Origin: CALESS01 sp964405455
GTDB taxonomy: Bacteria > Chloroflexota > Anaerolineae > Anaerolineales > Anaerolineaceae
Assembly: GCA_964405455.1 (NCBI GenBank)
Contig: CAYOOA010000043.1
Location: forward strand, 1-17,703
Length of the DNA: 17,703 nt
Reading direction: 5' to 3'
Part shown: one piece after another, positions 1 to 6,617 of the stretch
How the letters are laid out: every line of letters starts with the position of its first letter
How positions within the stretch are numbered: the first letter of the stretch is position 1
Position numbers and translations under genes: made by a program
Notes under the pieces: generated by a model
What the model was told of the DNA's origin: nothing
Databases searched by the model: none
What the model saw: the letters and a program-made list of their open reading frames with translations, nothing else

Positions 1-2
1 TG

Positions 3-75
3 TGCCGAGACTGGGGGTCGGACCCAGGACACCGCAATTTTCAGTCGCGTGCTCTACCAACTGAGCTATCTCGGC
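3..75 (-). tRNA. tRNA-Phe (GAA anticodon)
   Basis: Read on the minus strand this folds into a full 73-nt cloverleaf. The acceptor stem is GCCGAGA/TCTCGGC, the D stem GCTC/GAGC, the anticodon stem CGCGA/TTGCG with loop CTGAAAA, and the T stem CTGGG/CCCAG. Anticodon GAA reads UUC and UUU, so it carries phenylalanine. The discriminator is A, as expected for tRNA-Phe. The genomic bases after it are CA and not CCA, so the CCA end would have to be added after transcription. A strong promoter lies just upstream. Identity was assigned by hand folding. Confidence 0.97.
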
Positions 76-86
76 TTGCGCTGAGT

Positions 87-115
87 ATTCTACCCGGCCC
101 GGGCAGCCTTGTCAA
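87..115 (-). promoter_or_regulatory. Promoter of tRNA-Phe
   Basis: On the minus strand, TTGACA (110-115) and TAGAAT (87-92) are separated by exactly 17 bp. This is a near-consensus sigma70-type promoter that would start transcription about 5-10 nt before the tRNA. The spacer is very GC-rich, which is common for stable-RNA promoters. Confidence 0.85.
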
Positions 116-135
116 GCCAATCCGGCCAAATTCAA

Positions 136-164
136 TTGACTTGGCGCCTGCCTCATGCTATCAT
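136..164 (+). promoter_or_regulatory. Promoter of the PIN-TRAM/cysS/rlmB operon
   Basis: TTGACT (136-141) and TATCAT (159-164) are 17 bp apart and each matches consensus at five of six bases. The predicted transcription start is near 171, leaving a leader of about 50 nt before the ribosome binding site at 209-213. The site overlaps the most upstream in-frame start (TTG at 141), which supports the downstream ATG at 222 as the real start. Confidence 0.7.
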
Positions 165-221
165 CTAAAGGCTGGTGCAATTATTTCCCGCACATTAAAA
201 ATTGATCTGGAGGATTTTTTC

Positions 222-1334
222 ATGAGTGCCGATTTCATTGTTCGTCTCATTGGCATGGTGGTATTTGCCGTTCTCGGCGTAGTCTGGGGGACCTCCCTTG
301 GCCAGGTAGTCAACCAAAACCCGGGTGGATCACCCTTCACGGTTGAGCAGTATGCAGTCACCTTTGGCCTGGTAGGTACTTTGGCCGGAATTATTCTTAC
401 CCCCTTCCTTACCACCCGCCCGGTTCGTTATCTTAAGAGCGTTTTTGCTCGCATCACTCCGCAATCATTGCTTGCCTCCGTTTTGGGGCTGGTCATTGGC
501 CTGTTATTGGCCGCTTTACTCGCCTTTCCTCTTTCATTGCTGCCCAAGCCGTTTGGGCAAATCCTTCCATTCATCGGGGTAATTCTCTTTTCCTACCTCG
601 GTGTTTCCCTGTTTGTGATGCGCCAGATGGATTTGTTTTCCGTCCTCGGCTCATTTACCAACCGCAGCACATCTTCCGCTGGCGGTTCTGCGACCGCGCC
701 TGCCTCCGCTGAGGTGCCCAGCGGCCCCTGGACAGAGACCCGCGCCATCCTGCTGGATACTTCCGTCATTATTGACGGCCGCATCGCCGACATTGCCAAG
801 ACCGGCTTTTTGCCCGGCTCGCTGCTCATTCCCCGCTTTGTTCTGAACGAACTGCAATACATCGCTGATTCCGCCGACAGTATGCGCCGTCAGCGCGGCC
901 GGCGCGGTATGGAGGTGCTGGCTGTATTACAAAAAGAACCCAATGTCTCCGTACGGATCAGTGATATTGATGTTGAGGGGGTGCGCGAGGTGGATGACAA
1001 ACTGATCATCCTCGCCCGCCAATTGCGTTGTCCCATCCTGACCAATGATTACAACTTGAACCGCATTGCGGAATTGCAGGGAGTGACCATCCTCAATGTG
1101 AACGAACTGGCCAACGCCGTTAAATCGGTCCTGCTGCCCGGTGAAAACCTGCAAATCCGCGTGATCCAGGACGGCAAGGAACAAGGCCAGGGTGTTGGGT
1201 ATATGGATGACGGTACCATGGTGGTCATTGAGAACGGCCGTGAATACATGAACCAGGAAATTTCAGTTGTGGTTACCAAGGTATTGCAAACAGCCGCCGG
1301 GCGCATGATCTTTGCCCGTCCGGATGATCGCTAA
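222..1334 (+). CDS. PIN and TRAM domain membrane protein (YacL family)
   Basis: Predicted 370-residue integral membrane protein. It has four hydrophobic helices (about residues 5-27, 39-65, 81-107, 112-132), a polar linker, a PIN-type nuclease domain (about 174-285) and a C-terminal TRAM RNA-binding domain (about 304-365). PIN acidic residues are visible: D179 in LLDTSVIIDGR, E210 in LNELQ, D258/D259 in VDDKL and D276 in TNDYN. The architecture matches YacL of Gram-positive bacteria, whose nuclease activity is predicted from the fold. The ATG at 222 is chosen because GGAGG lies at 209-213 and the promoter at 136-164 excludes the longer frame starting at 141. It is followed after 9 nt by cysS, with which it neighbours in Firmicutes too. 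Family assignment is firm; substrate is unknown. Confidence 0.92.
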   Translation: MSADFIVRLIGMVVFAVLGVVWGTSLGQVVNQNPGGSPFTVEQYAVTFGLVGTLAGIILTPFLTTRPVRYLKSVFARITPQSLLASVLGLVIGLLLAALLAFPLSLLPKPFGQILPFIGVILFSYLGVSLFVMRQMDLFSVLGSFTNRSTSSAGGSATAPASAEVPSGPWTETRAILLDTSVIIDGRIADIAKTGFLPGSLLIPRFVLNELQYIADSADSMRRQRGRRGMEVLAVLQKEPNVSVRISDIDVEGVREVDDKLIILARQLRCPILTNDYNLNRIAELQGVTILNVNELANAVKSVLLPGENLQIRVIQDGKEQGQGVGYMDDGTMVVIENGREYMNQEISVVVTKVLQTAAGRMIFARPDDR

Positions 1335-1343
1335 GGAGAGAAA

Positions 1344-2753
1344 ATGACCCTCAGGATTTACAACACACTTACCCGCAAAACCGAGGATTTTCAAACGCTT
1401 GAGCCCGGTGTTGTAAAAATGTACGTCTGCGGTCCCACCGTTTATAACAAGGCCCACGTCGGTCATGCCATGTCGGCCCTGGTCTTTGATATCATCCGCC
1501 GCTACCTGGAATTCCGCGGCTACAAAGTCATCCACGTGATGAACTTCACCGACGTGGACGATAAGATCATCAACCGGGCCGCCCAGTTGGGTGTGGATCC
1601 GTTTGTTTTGGCCGAAGGATATATCCAGGAATTCCGCAAGAACCTGGCTGATCTCAACATCCAGCCCCCCACCATCACCCCGCGTGCCACCCAGGAAATT
1701 GAGGGCATTATTTCCATGATCGAAGGGCTGATCCAAAAGGGCTACGCCTATCCGATGGACGGAGATGTTTATTTCCGTGTCCAAAAGGATGACGATTACG
1801 GCCGCCTGAGCGGACGCAAAGTTGAGGACATGCAGGCCGGGTCGCGGATCGACGTGGATGAGCGCAAGGAAAATCCGATGGACTTTGCCCTGTGGAAATC
1901 CGCCCGCCCGGGCGAACCCTACTGGGGCAGCCCCTGGGGCAACGGCCGGCCTGGCTGGCATATTGAATGCTCGGCCATGAACCTGCACCACCTGGGCGAG
2001 CAGATCGATATTCACGGTGGCGGCAACGACCTGGTCTTCCCCCACCATGAGAACGAAATTGCCCAATCCGAAAGCCTGACCGGAAAGACCTTTGCCCGCT
2101 ACTGGGTGCACAACGGCATGCTCCAGCTTGGCGGCGAGAAGATGTCCAAATCGCTTGGCAACCTGGTCACCATCGAGGAATTCCTTGCCAAACACAGCGC
2201 GGATGTCTTCCGCATCCTGGTGCTGAACAGCTATTATCGCAACCCGCTGACTTTCAACGACGATGTCATCTCCCAGTCAGAGAAAGCCCTGGAGCGCCTG
2301 GTTTCCGCCCTGCGCCCGGCCCTGCCCGGGGCCAGGGGCCTGGCTGAAGCCAACCGCCAGGCAGTCACCTCGGCCGTGGAGGTCGCTACGGCGGGTTTCA
2401 TCAAATCCATGGATGAAGATTTCAATACCGCCGGTGCACTGGCCAGCCTGTTCGAATTGGTGCGCTCCGTCAACCAATCCCGGGCGGATGGCGCTACCGA
2501 CGCCGAATTGCAGCCCGGCCAGGCTGCCCTGCGCGATCTGGGCAGTGTGCTGGGGTTGAAACTGGATGTGGATGCTGAAAGTTCCTCCGGACAGCAAGCT
2601 GCCCCCTTCATCGAGCTGCTCATCGAGTTGCGCGCCGAATTGCGCAAGCAGAAAAATTTTGCCATGGCCGATCAAATCCGCATCCGCCTGGCGGAGCTGG
2701 GCATCCTCCTGGAAGATAGCAAAGAAGGCACCTCCTGGCGCTGGAGCAAATAA
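1344..2753 (+). CDS. cysS: Cysteine--tRNA ligase
   Basis: Class I cytosolic aminoacyl-tRNA synthetase that activates cysteine with ATP and loads it on tRNA-Cys. At 469 residues it has the usual family length. The signature CGPTVYNKAHVGH starts at C29, with the HIGH-type motif HVGH at 38-41. The zinc site is complete: C29, C209 (WHIEC), H234 and E238 (PHHENE). KMSKS is at 266-270. The C-terminal helical anticodon-binding region is present and the frame is unbroken. AAGGAG in the sequence taaggagag precedes the ATG at a good distance and overlaps the stop of the PIN-TRAM gene, so the two are likely co-transcribed. Unlike serS in this window, no T-box leader precedes it. Confidence 0.98.
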   Translation: MTLRIYNTLTRKTEDFQTLEPGVVKMYVCGPTVYNKAHVGHAMSALVFDIIRRYLEFRGYKVIHVMNFTDVDDKIINRAAQLGVDPFVLAEGYIQEFRKNLADLNIQPPTITPRATQEIEGIISMIEGLIQKGYAYPMDGDVYFRVQKDDDYGRLSGRKVEDMQAGSRIDVDERKENPMDFALWKSARPGEPYWGSPWGNGRPGWHIECSAMNLHHLGEQIDIHGGGNDLVFPHHENEIAQSESLTGKTFARYWVHNGMLQLGGEKMSKSLGNLVTIEEFLAKHSADVFRILVLNSYYRNPLTFNDDVISQSEKALERLVSALRPALPGARGLAEANRQAVTSAVEVATAGFIKSMDEDFNTAGALASLFELVRSVNQSRADGATDAELQPGQAALRDLGSVLGLKLDVDAESSSGQQAAPFIELLIELRAELRKQKNFAMADQIRIRLAELGILLEDSKEGTSWRWSK

Positions 2754-2761
2754 GTTCGACC

Positions 2762-3415
2762 GTGGAAGATCCATACCCGCCCTCTGATTTTGACCAATGG
2801 GCTGATACCTATGATGCCAGCGTAGCTTCCAATAGTGGCTTTCCATTCGAAGGCTATGCGCAAGTTTTGGACCAGGTGGTGCAATTTGCTGCCCCCTGTT
2901 CCGGCATGGCCGTTCTGGACCTGGGCACTGGGACCGGCCTGCTGGCCGAGCGATTTTCACAATTGGGTTGCAACCTGTGGTGTACGGACTTTTCACCGCT
3001 CATGCTGGAAAAAGCCAGGGCGCGCCTGCCACAGGCCCACTTTGCCCTGCATGATTTGCGCCAACCCTGGACCGTGGACTGGCGGCCGCGCTTTGACCGT
3101 ATCGTCTCGGCGTATGTATTTCACCACTTCGAGGATGTGAAGAAGATCGAACTGATCCAATGGCTGATCAAAGACCTGTTATCCCCCCACGGCCGGCTGG
3201 TAATCGCCGATATCAGCTTTCCCACCCCGGCTGCCTGGCAGGCAGCTGCTACCCTGGCTGGATCTGAATGGGAGGAGGAGTTGTACTGGACGGCAGAGCC
3301 CATCATCGCCCGGCTGCAGGGGCTGGGTCTGGCAGTTGATTACCGCCAGGTATCCTACTGTGCCGGGGTATATTGCATCCAACCCGGATCGGAATTCAAC
3401 GAGGAAACACAATGA
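2762..3415 (+). CDS. Class I SAM-dependent methyltransferase, YrrT-like
   Basis: A 217-residue Rossmann-fold methyltransferase. Motif I is VLDLGTGTGLL (about residues 57-67). An acidic strand-2 end follows (CTDFSPLMLEKA), then the post-I region and IVSAYVFHHFED, matching the SSYAFHH stretch of YrrT proteins. The N-terminal FDQWADTYD also resembles YrrT and other small-molecule methyltransferases. Substrate is not known; the family is predicted to act on a small metabolite. The GTG at 2762 lies 8 nt after the cysS stop. No strong ribosome binding site is seen (a weak GGAG at about 2743), so translation may depend on coupling. Its stop overlaps the rlmB start as ATGA. Confidence is high for the fold and moderate for the subfamily. 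Confidence 0.88.
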   Translation: MEDPYPPSDFDQWADTYDASVASNSGFPFEGYAQVLDQVVQFAAPCSGMAVLDLGTGTGLLAERFSQLGCNLWCTDFSPLMLEKARARLPQAHFALHDLRQPWTVDWRPRFDRIVSAYVFHHFEDVKKIELIQWLIKDLLSPHGRLVIADISFPTPAAWQAAATLAGSEWEEELYWTAEPIIARLQGLGLAVDYRQVSYCAGVYCIQPGSEFNEETQ

Positions 3416-4155
3416 AAGAATGGATCACCGGGCGAAACCCGGTTTATGAAGTATTGAGCGCTCGCCGGCGCCAGGTTTTTCGCCTGTGGGTAGCCCAGGG
3501 CGCCGAGGAAAAAGGCAAACTGGCCGAGATCATCCAACTTTCAGCCGGGCGCAAGTTGCGCGTGGAACGGGTTCCGCGTCAGCAGATTGACGCCCTGGCT
3601 GAAAATCCGCAGGGCGTGGCCCTGGAAGCCAGCGGGTATTCTTACTCGGCCTTGGCGGATATCCTGGAGCTGGCCCGTACCCGGAACGAGCCGCTTTTCG
3701 TTCTACTGCTGGACGTGATCCAAAATCCCCAGAACCTGGGCACCCTGCTGCGCACGGCTGAATCCGTGGGTGTGCACGGAGTGGTCATCCCCCTGCGCCG
3801 CTCGGCGGAAGTCACCCCCGCCGTGGTCAGTGCCAGCGCCGGTGCCAGCGAGCACTTGCTGGTGGTGCAGGCCAATCTGGCCCAGGTGATGGATGAGCTC
3901 AAGGAAGCCGGTGCCTGGATCATCGGGCTGGAAGGCTCGGAGCAGGCCAAACCGGTCGATCAAGTCCGTCTCGACGGTTCCCTGGCGCTGGTGGTTGGGA
4001 GTGAAGGCGAAGGCATGCGCGACCTGGTGCGCAAAAAATGCGATGACCTGGTTGCCCTGCCCATGCGCGGCCGGATTGAATCGCTCAACGCCGCCGTGGC
4101 CGGCTCGGTGGTGCTGTACCTTGCCCTGCAGGCTCGTCTTAAGAAAGCCGGCTGA
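3412..4155 (+). CDS. rlmB: 23S rRNA (guanosine-2'-O-)-methyltransferase RlmB / TrmH-family SPOUT protein
   Basis: A 247-residue TrmH-family SPOUT methyltransferase expected to add a 2'-O-methyl group to a guanosine of 23S rRNA. The N-terminal substrate-binding domain begins WITGRNPVYEVL and ends near residue 75. The SPOUT domain carries the three knot motifs: NLGTLLRTAE (motif 1, with the catalytic arginine), VVGSEGEGM (motif 2) and LPMRGRIESLNAAVAGS (motif 3). ATG at 3412 is chosen over an in-frame TTG at 3373, because GAGGAAAC lies just upstream and the ATG overlaps the methyltransferase stop as ATGA, typical of coupled genes. It is the last gene of the operon before the terminator at 4214. 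The exact RNA target (RlmB versus another TrmH enzyme) cannot be fixed from sequence alone. Confidence 0.93.
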   Translation: MKEWITGRNPVYEVLSARRRQVFRLWVAQGAEEKGKLAEIIQLSAGRKLRVERVPRQQIDALAENPQGVALEASGYSYSALADILELARTRNEPLFVLLLDVIQNPQNLGTLLRTAESVGVHGVVIPLRRSAEVTPAVVSASAGASEHLLVVQANLAQVMDELKEAGAWIIGLEGSEQAKPVDQVRLDGSLALVVGSEGEGMRDLVRKKCDDLVALPMRGRIESLNAAVAGSVVLYLALQARLKKAG

Positions 4156-4213
4156 AATTTTTCTGATCATTCCGGTCTCCAGAGCAGAAACGAGCAGGCA
4201 TTTTTTTTAATAG

Positions 4214-4246
4214 CAAAAGCCCTCATCAAGTGAGGGCTTTTGTTTT
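4214..4246 (+). terminator. Intrinsic terminator after rlmB, probably bidirectional
   Basis: A perfect 12-bp stem (4214-4225 with 4231-4242, core AAAAGCCCTCA/TGAGGGCTTTT) closes a 5-nt loop and is followed by TTTT. The symmetric A and T ends of the stem mean it can also stop minus-strand transcripts leaving the DUF456 gene, whose stop lies 26 nt beyond it. Confidence 0.92.
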
Positions 4247-4271
4247 ACTCGTGAAGCAACCAGGTACTTTA

Positions 4272-4769
4272 TTACTTTACTAAAAACGCCCAGGCAGCCC
4301 ACAGGCCGATCATTAGGATACCGATGGCCAGCCGGGCCAGTACCGCCCAGCCAAAGCCAACCACCATGCCGCGGGTGGATTCCAGCGCTTGCTTCCAATC
4401 CTTCAGACGCAGTATCTCTACTCCAAAAAGGGCCAGCAGCGCGGCAACAATCCCGCCAAACGGCGGCAGCAGCAGGCTGAAGACAATAGCTGCCGCCAGG
4501 GCGGCCGCCAGGGACCACCAACTGGCCCCTTTCTGGCGTGCCTTGGCGCCCATCAGCACATTATCGGATAGGTTGCCGACAATCATCAAGACAGTCAGCA
4601 GTACCATAAGGACGATTTTGACCCAGTTGAACCCGGTCAAAATACCGTAGACAAGGCTGGACAGCCAGATGATGTTCAGGGCCGGGATGATGGGGATGAA
4701 TACCCCGACCATACTGACCAGCATGATGACCAGGAAGGCCAGTTTGAGTAGCAGCGTCGCCTCGATCAT
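4272..4769 (-). CDS. DUF456 family membrane protein
   Basis: A 165-residue hydrophobic protein with about four to five membrane helices, including an N-terminal pair around a conserved-looking PIIPALNIIW segment and a glycine-rich stretch LLLPPFGGIVAALLALFG. These features match the DUF456 family, whose function is unknown. Its ATG directly abuts the serS stop (TAAATG on the minus strand), so translation is probably coupled and expression should follow the serS T-box. It is followed by the bidirectional hairpin at 4214-4242. A role tied to serine or translation is suggested only by this linkage and may be coincidental. Confidence 0.85.
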   Translation of the reverse strand: MIEATLLLKLAFLVIMLVSMVGVFIPIIPALNIIWLSSLVYGILTGFNWVKIVLMVLLTVLMIVGNLSDNVLMGAKARQKGASWWSLAAALAAAIVFSLLLPPFGGIVAALLALFGVEILRLKDWKQALESTRGMVVGFGWAVLARLAIGILMIGLWAAWAFLVK

Positions 4770-6038
4770 TTAGCGGATCACTTCCACGCCGCCCATCCAG
4801 GGCTTCAAAACCTCAGGCACGCGAATTGAGCCGTCGGCCTGCTGGTAGTTTTCCAGCACGGCGATCAGGGTGCGCGGCATGCCCAGCCCCGAACCGTTCA
4901 GCGTGTGGACGAGGCGGGTCTTGCCGCCGTCGCCCGGGCGGTACTTGATGTTTGCCCGGCGCGCCTGGAAATCGCCTACATTTGAGACCGATGATACCTC
5001 CAGCCATTCACCGCAGCCCGGCGCCCACACTTCCACATCATAGGTAATCCGTGCATTGAAGCCGAGGTCGCCCGTGCACAGGCGCACCACCCGGTGGGTC
5101 AATCCCAACTGGGCACAGGTCTGGCGGGCATCCTCGAGCATTCTCTCCAGCTCAGCTTCTGATTCCTCCGGCTTGCAGTAGATGTACATCTCCACCTTGT
5201 CAAATTGATGGCCGCGCTTGATCCCGCGCACGTCCCGGCCGGCGCTCATCTTCTCCCGCCGGAAGCACGGTGTGTAGGCTGTGTAGCGCAGCGGCAGGCT
5301 GGCTTCTTCGAGAATCTCGCCCATATGCATGCCGGTCAACGGCACCTCGGCCGTGGGCACCATCCAGTAATCTTCTTCGATGTCGTGATAGAGGTTATCC
5401 ACGAACTTGGGCAATTGGCCCGAGGCATACAGCGTATCCGCTTTGACCATGAAGGGGGTGTACTTTTCCAGGTAGCCCTGGCGGATGTGCAGGTCGAGCA
5501 TCCAGGCGATCAGGGCGCGCTGCAAACGAGCCCCGGCCCCGCTCAGGATGTAGAAGCGCGAGCCGGTGATCTTGACCCCGCGGTCAAAATCAATGATGCC
5601 CAGCTTTGGTCCCAACTCCCAGTGCGGCTGGGGCGTAAAGTCATAGGTGGGAATTTCACCGAAGGTCTTTAATACAACATTTTCGTGTTCATCCTTGCCC
5701 AGCGGCGTCGAGGGATCGGGGATGTTGGGAATGCCCGCCACGAGCTTTTGCAATTCCTCCTCCACCCCGCGGATCTGCTCATCCATGGCGGTGATGCGGT
5801 CGCCCACCAGGCGCATCTCATCAATTTTGGCCTGCCGTTCGGCTGCGTCACGCATCTTGCCGATTTCACGCGAAACGGTGTTGCGCTCTGCCTTGAGCGC
5901 TTCCGCCTCACCCAGCAGCGTCCGGCGGGTCAGGTCCAGCGCCTGGATTTGATCCACAATATCCCCGGCCATATTGCGCTTGGCCAGGGCATCACGCACA
6001 AGGTCCGGTTGTTCACGCACCAAATTGATATCCAGCAT
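4770..6038 (-). CDS. serS: Serine--tRNA ligase
   Basis: Class II synthetase of 422 residues that charges tRNA-Ser (and tRNA-Sec where present) with serine. The N-terminus MLDINLVREQPDLVRDAL leads into the long antiparallel coiled coil (about residues 25-105) that grips the long variable arm of tRNA-Ser. The catalytic core has motif 2 (FRREKMSAGRDVRG, then HQFDKVEMY) and motif 3 (LNGSGLGMPRTLIAVLENYQ). No truncation or frameshift is seen. AAGGAG lies 7 nt before the ATG. Upstream is a complete serine T-box leader and a consensus promoter, so expression should rise when uncharged tRNA-Ser accumulates. The DUF456 gene follows without any gap. Confidence 0.98.
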   Translation of the reverse strand: MLDINLVREQPDLVRDALAKRNMAGDIVDQIQALDLTRRTLLGEAEALKAERNTVSREIGKMRDAAERQAKIDEMRLVGDRITAMDEQIRGVEEELQKLVAGIPNIPDPSTPLGKDEHENVVLKTFGEIPTYDFTPQPHWELGPKLGIIDFDRGVKITGSRFYILSGAGARLQRALIAWMLDLHIRQGYLEKYTPFMVKADTLYASGQLPKFVDNLYHDIEEDYWMVPTAEVPLTGMHMGEILEEASLPLRYTAYTPCFRREKMSAGRDVRGIKRGHQFDKVEMYIYCKPEESEAELERMLEDARQTCAQLGLTHRVVRLCTGDLGFNARITYDVEVWAPGCGEWLEVSSVSNVGDFQARRANIKYRPGDGGKTRLVHTLNGSGLGMPRTLIAVLENYQQADGSIRVPEVLKPWMGGVEVIR

Positions 6039-6065
6039 TTTGATCTCCTTTTTAGACGGCTTAAC

Positions 6066-6129
6066 AAAAATCCCCCGCCCCGGGTTGGGTGATTAAAAAC
6101 TCACCGCTACCCGCAGGACGAGGGGGGAA
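6066..6129 (-). terminator. T-box-controlled terminator of serS leader
   Basis: On the minus strand a UCCCCC run pairs with GGGGGA directly before UUUUU (6066-6070). The inside continues as imperfect G-C pairing, then CGGGT/ACCCG and GGTGA/TCACC with loop GTTTTTAA. The 5' arm overlaps the 3' half of the antiterminator, so the two structures exclude each other. Confidence 0.85.
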
Positions 6130-6349
6130 CCGTCTCGTGGTGCCACCTGCTTTCGCGGCCGGGATAACCGGGCCGCCTCCATCGGCTGTATCGGAGCCGC
6201 CGGCCCTCTTACGATGAAAATCATCCCTGCGAGGGCTGCCGCCAAACGGCGCCGGGGTGGATGGGGCAGGACAATCCACCGGCTCGCACCTTCCGCCGGC
6301 TCTCTGTAGGATTGCCGCCGCCCGTTATCCCGGGCTGGCATACCATATT
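6066..6349 (-). promoter_or_regulatory. T-box riboswitch (serine, UCC specifier) controlling serS
   Basis: The serS leader shows the full T-box layout on the minus strand. Stem I contains ACAGAGAGCCGG and AAGGTGCGAGCCGG, with pairing CAATCC/GGATTG. A specifier loop carries CAUCCACC, giving the serine codon UCC at 6259-6261. Several hairpins follow. The antiterminator is at 6114-6149: stems CAGG/CCTG and ACGAG/CTCGT flank the 7-nt bulge UGGCACC (6139-6145). The bulge UGGC pairs with the tRNA end GCCA, fitting the G73 discriminator of tRNA-Ser. The competing terminator (about 6066-6129) uses the CCCCC run of the antiterminator loop with GGGGG, stacks on CGGGT/ACCCG and GGTGA/TCACC stems, and ends in UUUUU. 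This indicates transcriptional control. The 5' end is inferred from the promoter. Confidence 0.93.
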
Positions 6350-6355
6350 GACTAG

Positions 6356-6383
6356 ATTATATCCCGCCGGGCGGGACTGTCAA
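6356..6383 (-). promoter_or_regulatory. Promoter of serS T-box transcript with palindromic spacer
   Basis: Minus-strand TTGACA (6378-6383) and TATAAT (6356-6361) are both perfect consensus with a 16-bp spacer. The spacer is almost entirely a perfect inverted repeat, TCCCGCCGGGCGGGA (6362-6376). Transcription should begin near 6349, at the base of T-box stem I. The palindrome may be a repressor operator or chance GC symmetry. Confidence 0.85.
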
Positions 6384-6422
6384 GCCCGTATCTGCCAGGC
6401 CAGGCTCAACTCCACCAACTAA

Positions 6423-6608
6423 CTAATGTTCGTGCCCTTCCAGATTTTCCGCTCCTGGCAGCAGGCCAACCAGTTGCTCCGGGTGGTGGATCAGGATCGG
6501 TAAATGCTGCGGGCAAATCCAGTATGTATTCCCATTGAAGGTCAACGCCAGGAGAGGAACTTCCTGATCAGTCTTCTTACAAACCAGGCATTCAGCTTTT
6601 GTTTCCAT
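6423..6608 (-). CDS. Small CxxC/CxxH protein, putative zinc binder
   Basis: A 61-residue soluble protein with C7-x2-C10, then C32-x2-H35 about 21 residues later, a spacing that could hold one zinc ion in a knuckle fold. Further histidines sit at 41-42 and at the C-terminus (GHEH). AGGAGG overlaps the stop of the YwiC-like gene and the ATG is 9 nt past that stop, so it is co-transcribed with and probably coupled to it. The strong ribosome binding site and paired cysteines argue that it is a real gene although it is short. I do not recognise a named family. It ends about 40 bp before the serS promoter, with no terminator visible between. Confidence 0.75.
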   Translation of the reverse strand: METKAECLVCKKTDQEVPLLALTFNGNTYWICPQHLPILIHHPEQLVGLLPGAENLEGHEH

Positions 6609-6617
6609 TGAAACCTC

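Noticed and set aside
141..221. 27-residue N-terminal extension of the PIN-TRAM protein
   Set aside because: Its first codon lies in the -35 box of the operon promoter, while GGAGG stands correctly before ATG 222.
1263..2195. 310-residue open frame on the minus strand across cysS
   Set aside because: It lies wholly antisense to the PIN-TRAM end and cysS, both with complete motifs, and has no ribosome binding site or recognisable domain. GC-rich coding DNA often leaves long antisense frames.
6093..6341. 82-residue minus-strand frame upstream of serS
   Set aside because: It coincides with the T-box leader, whose paired stems explain the sequence; no ribosome site and no peptide-like composition. 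A leader peptide is not needed for a T-box.
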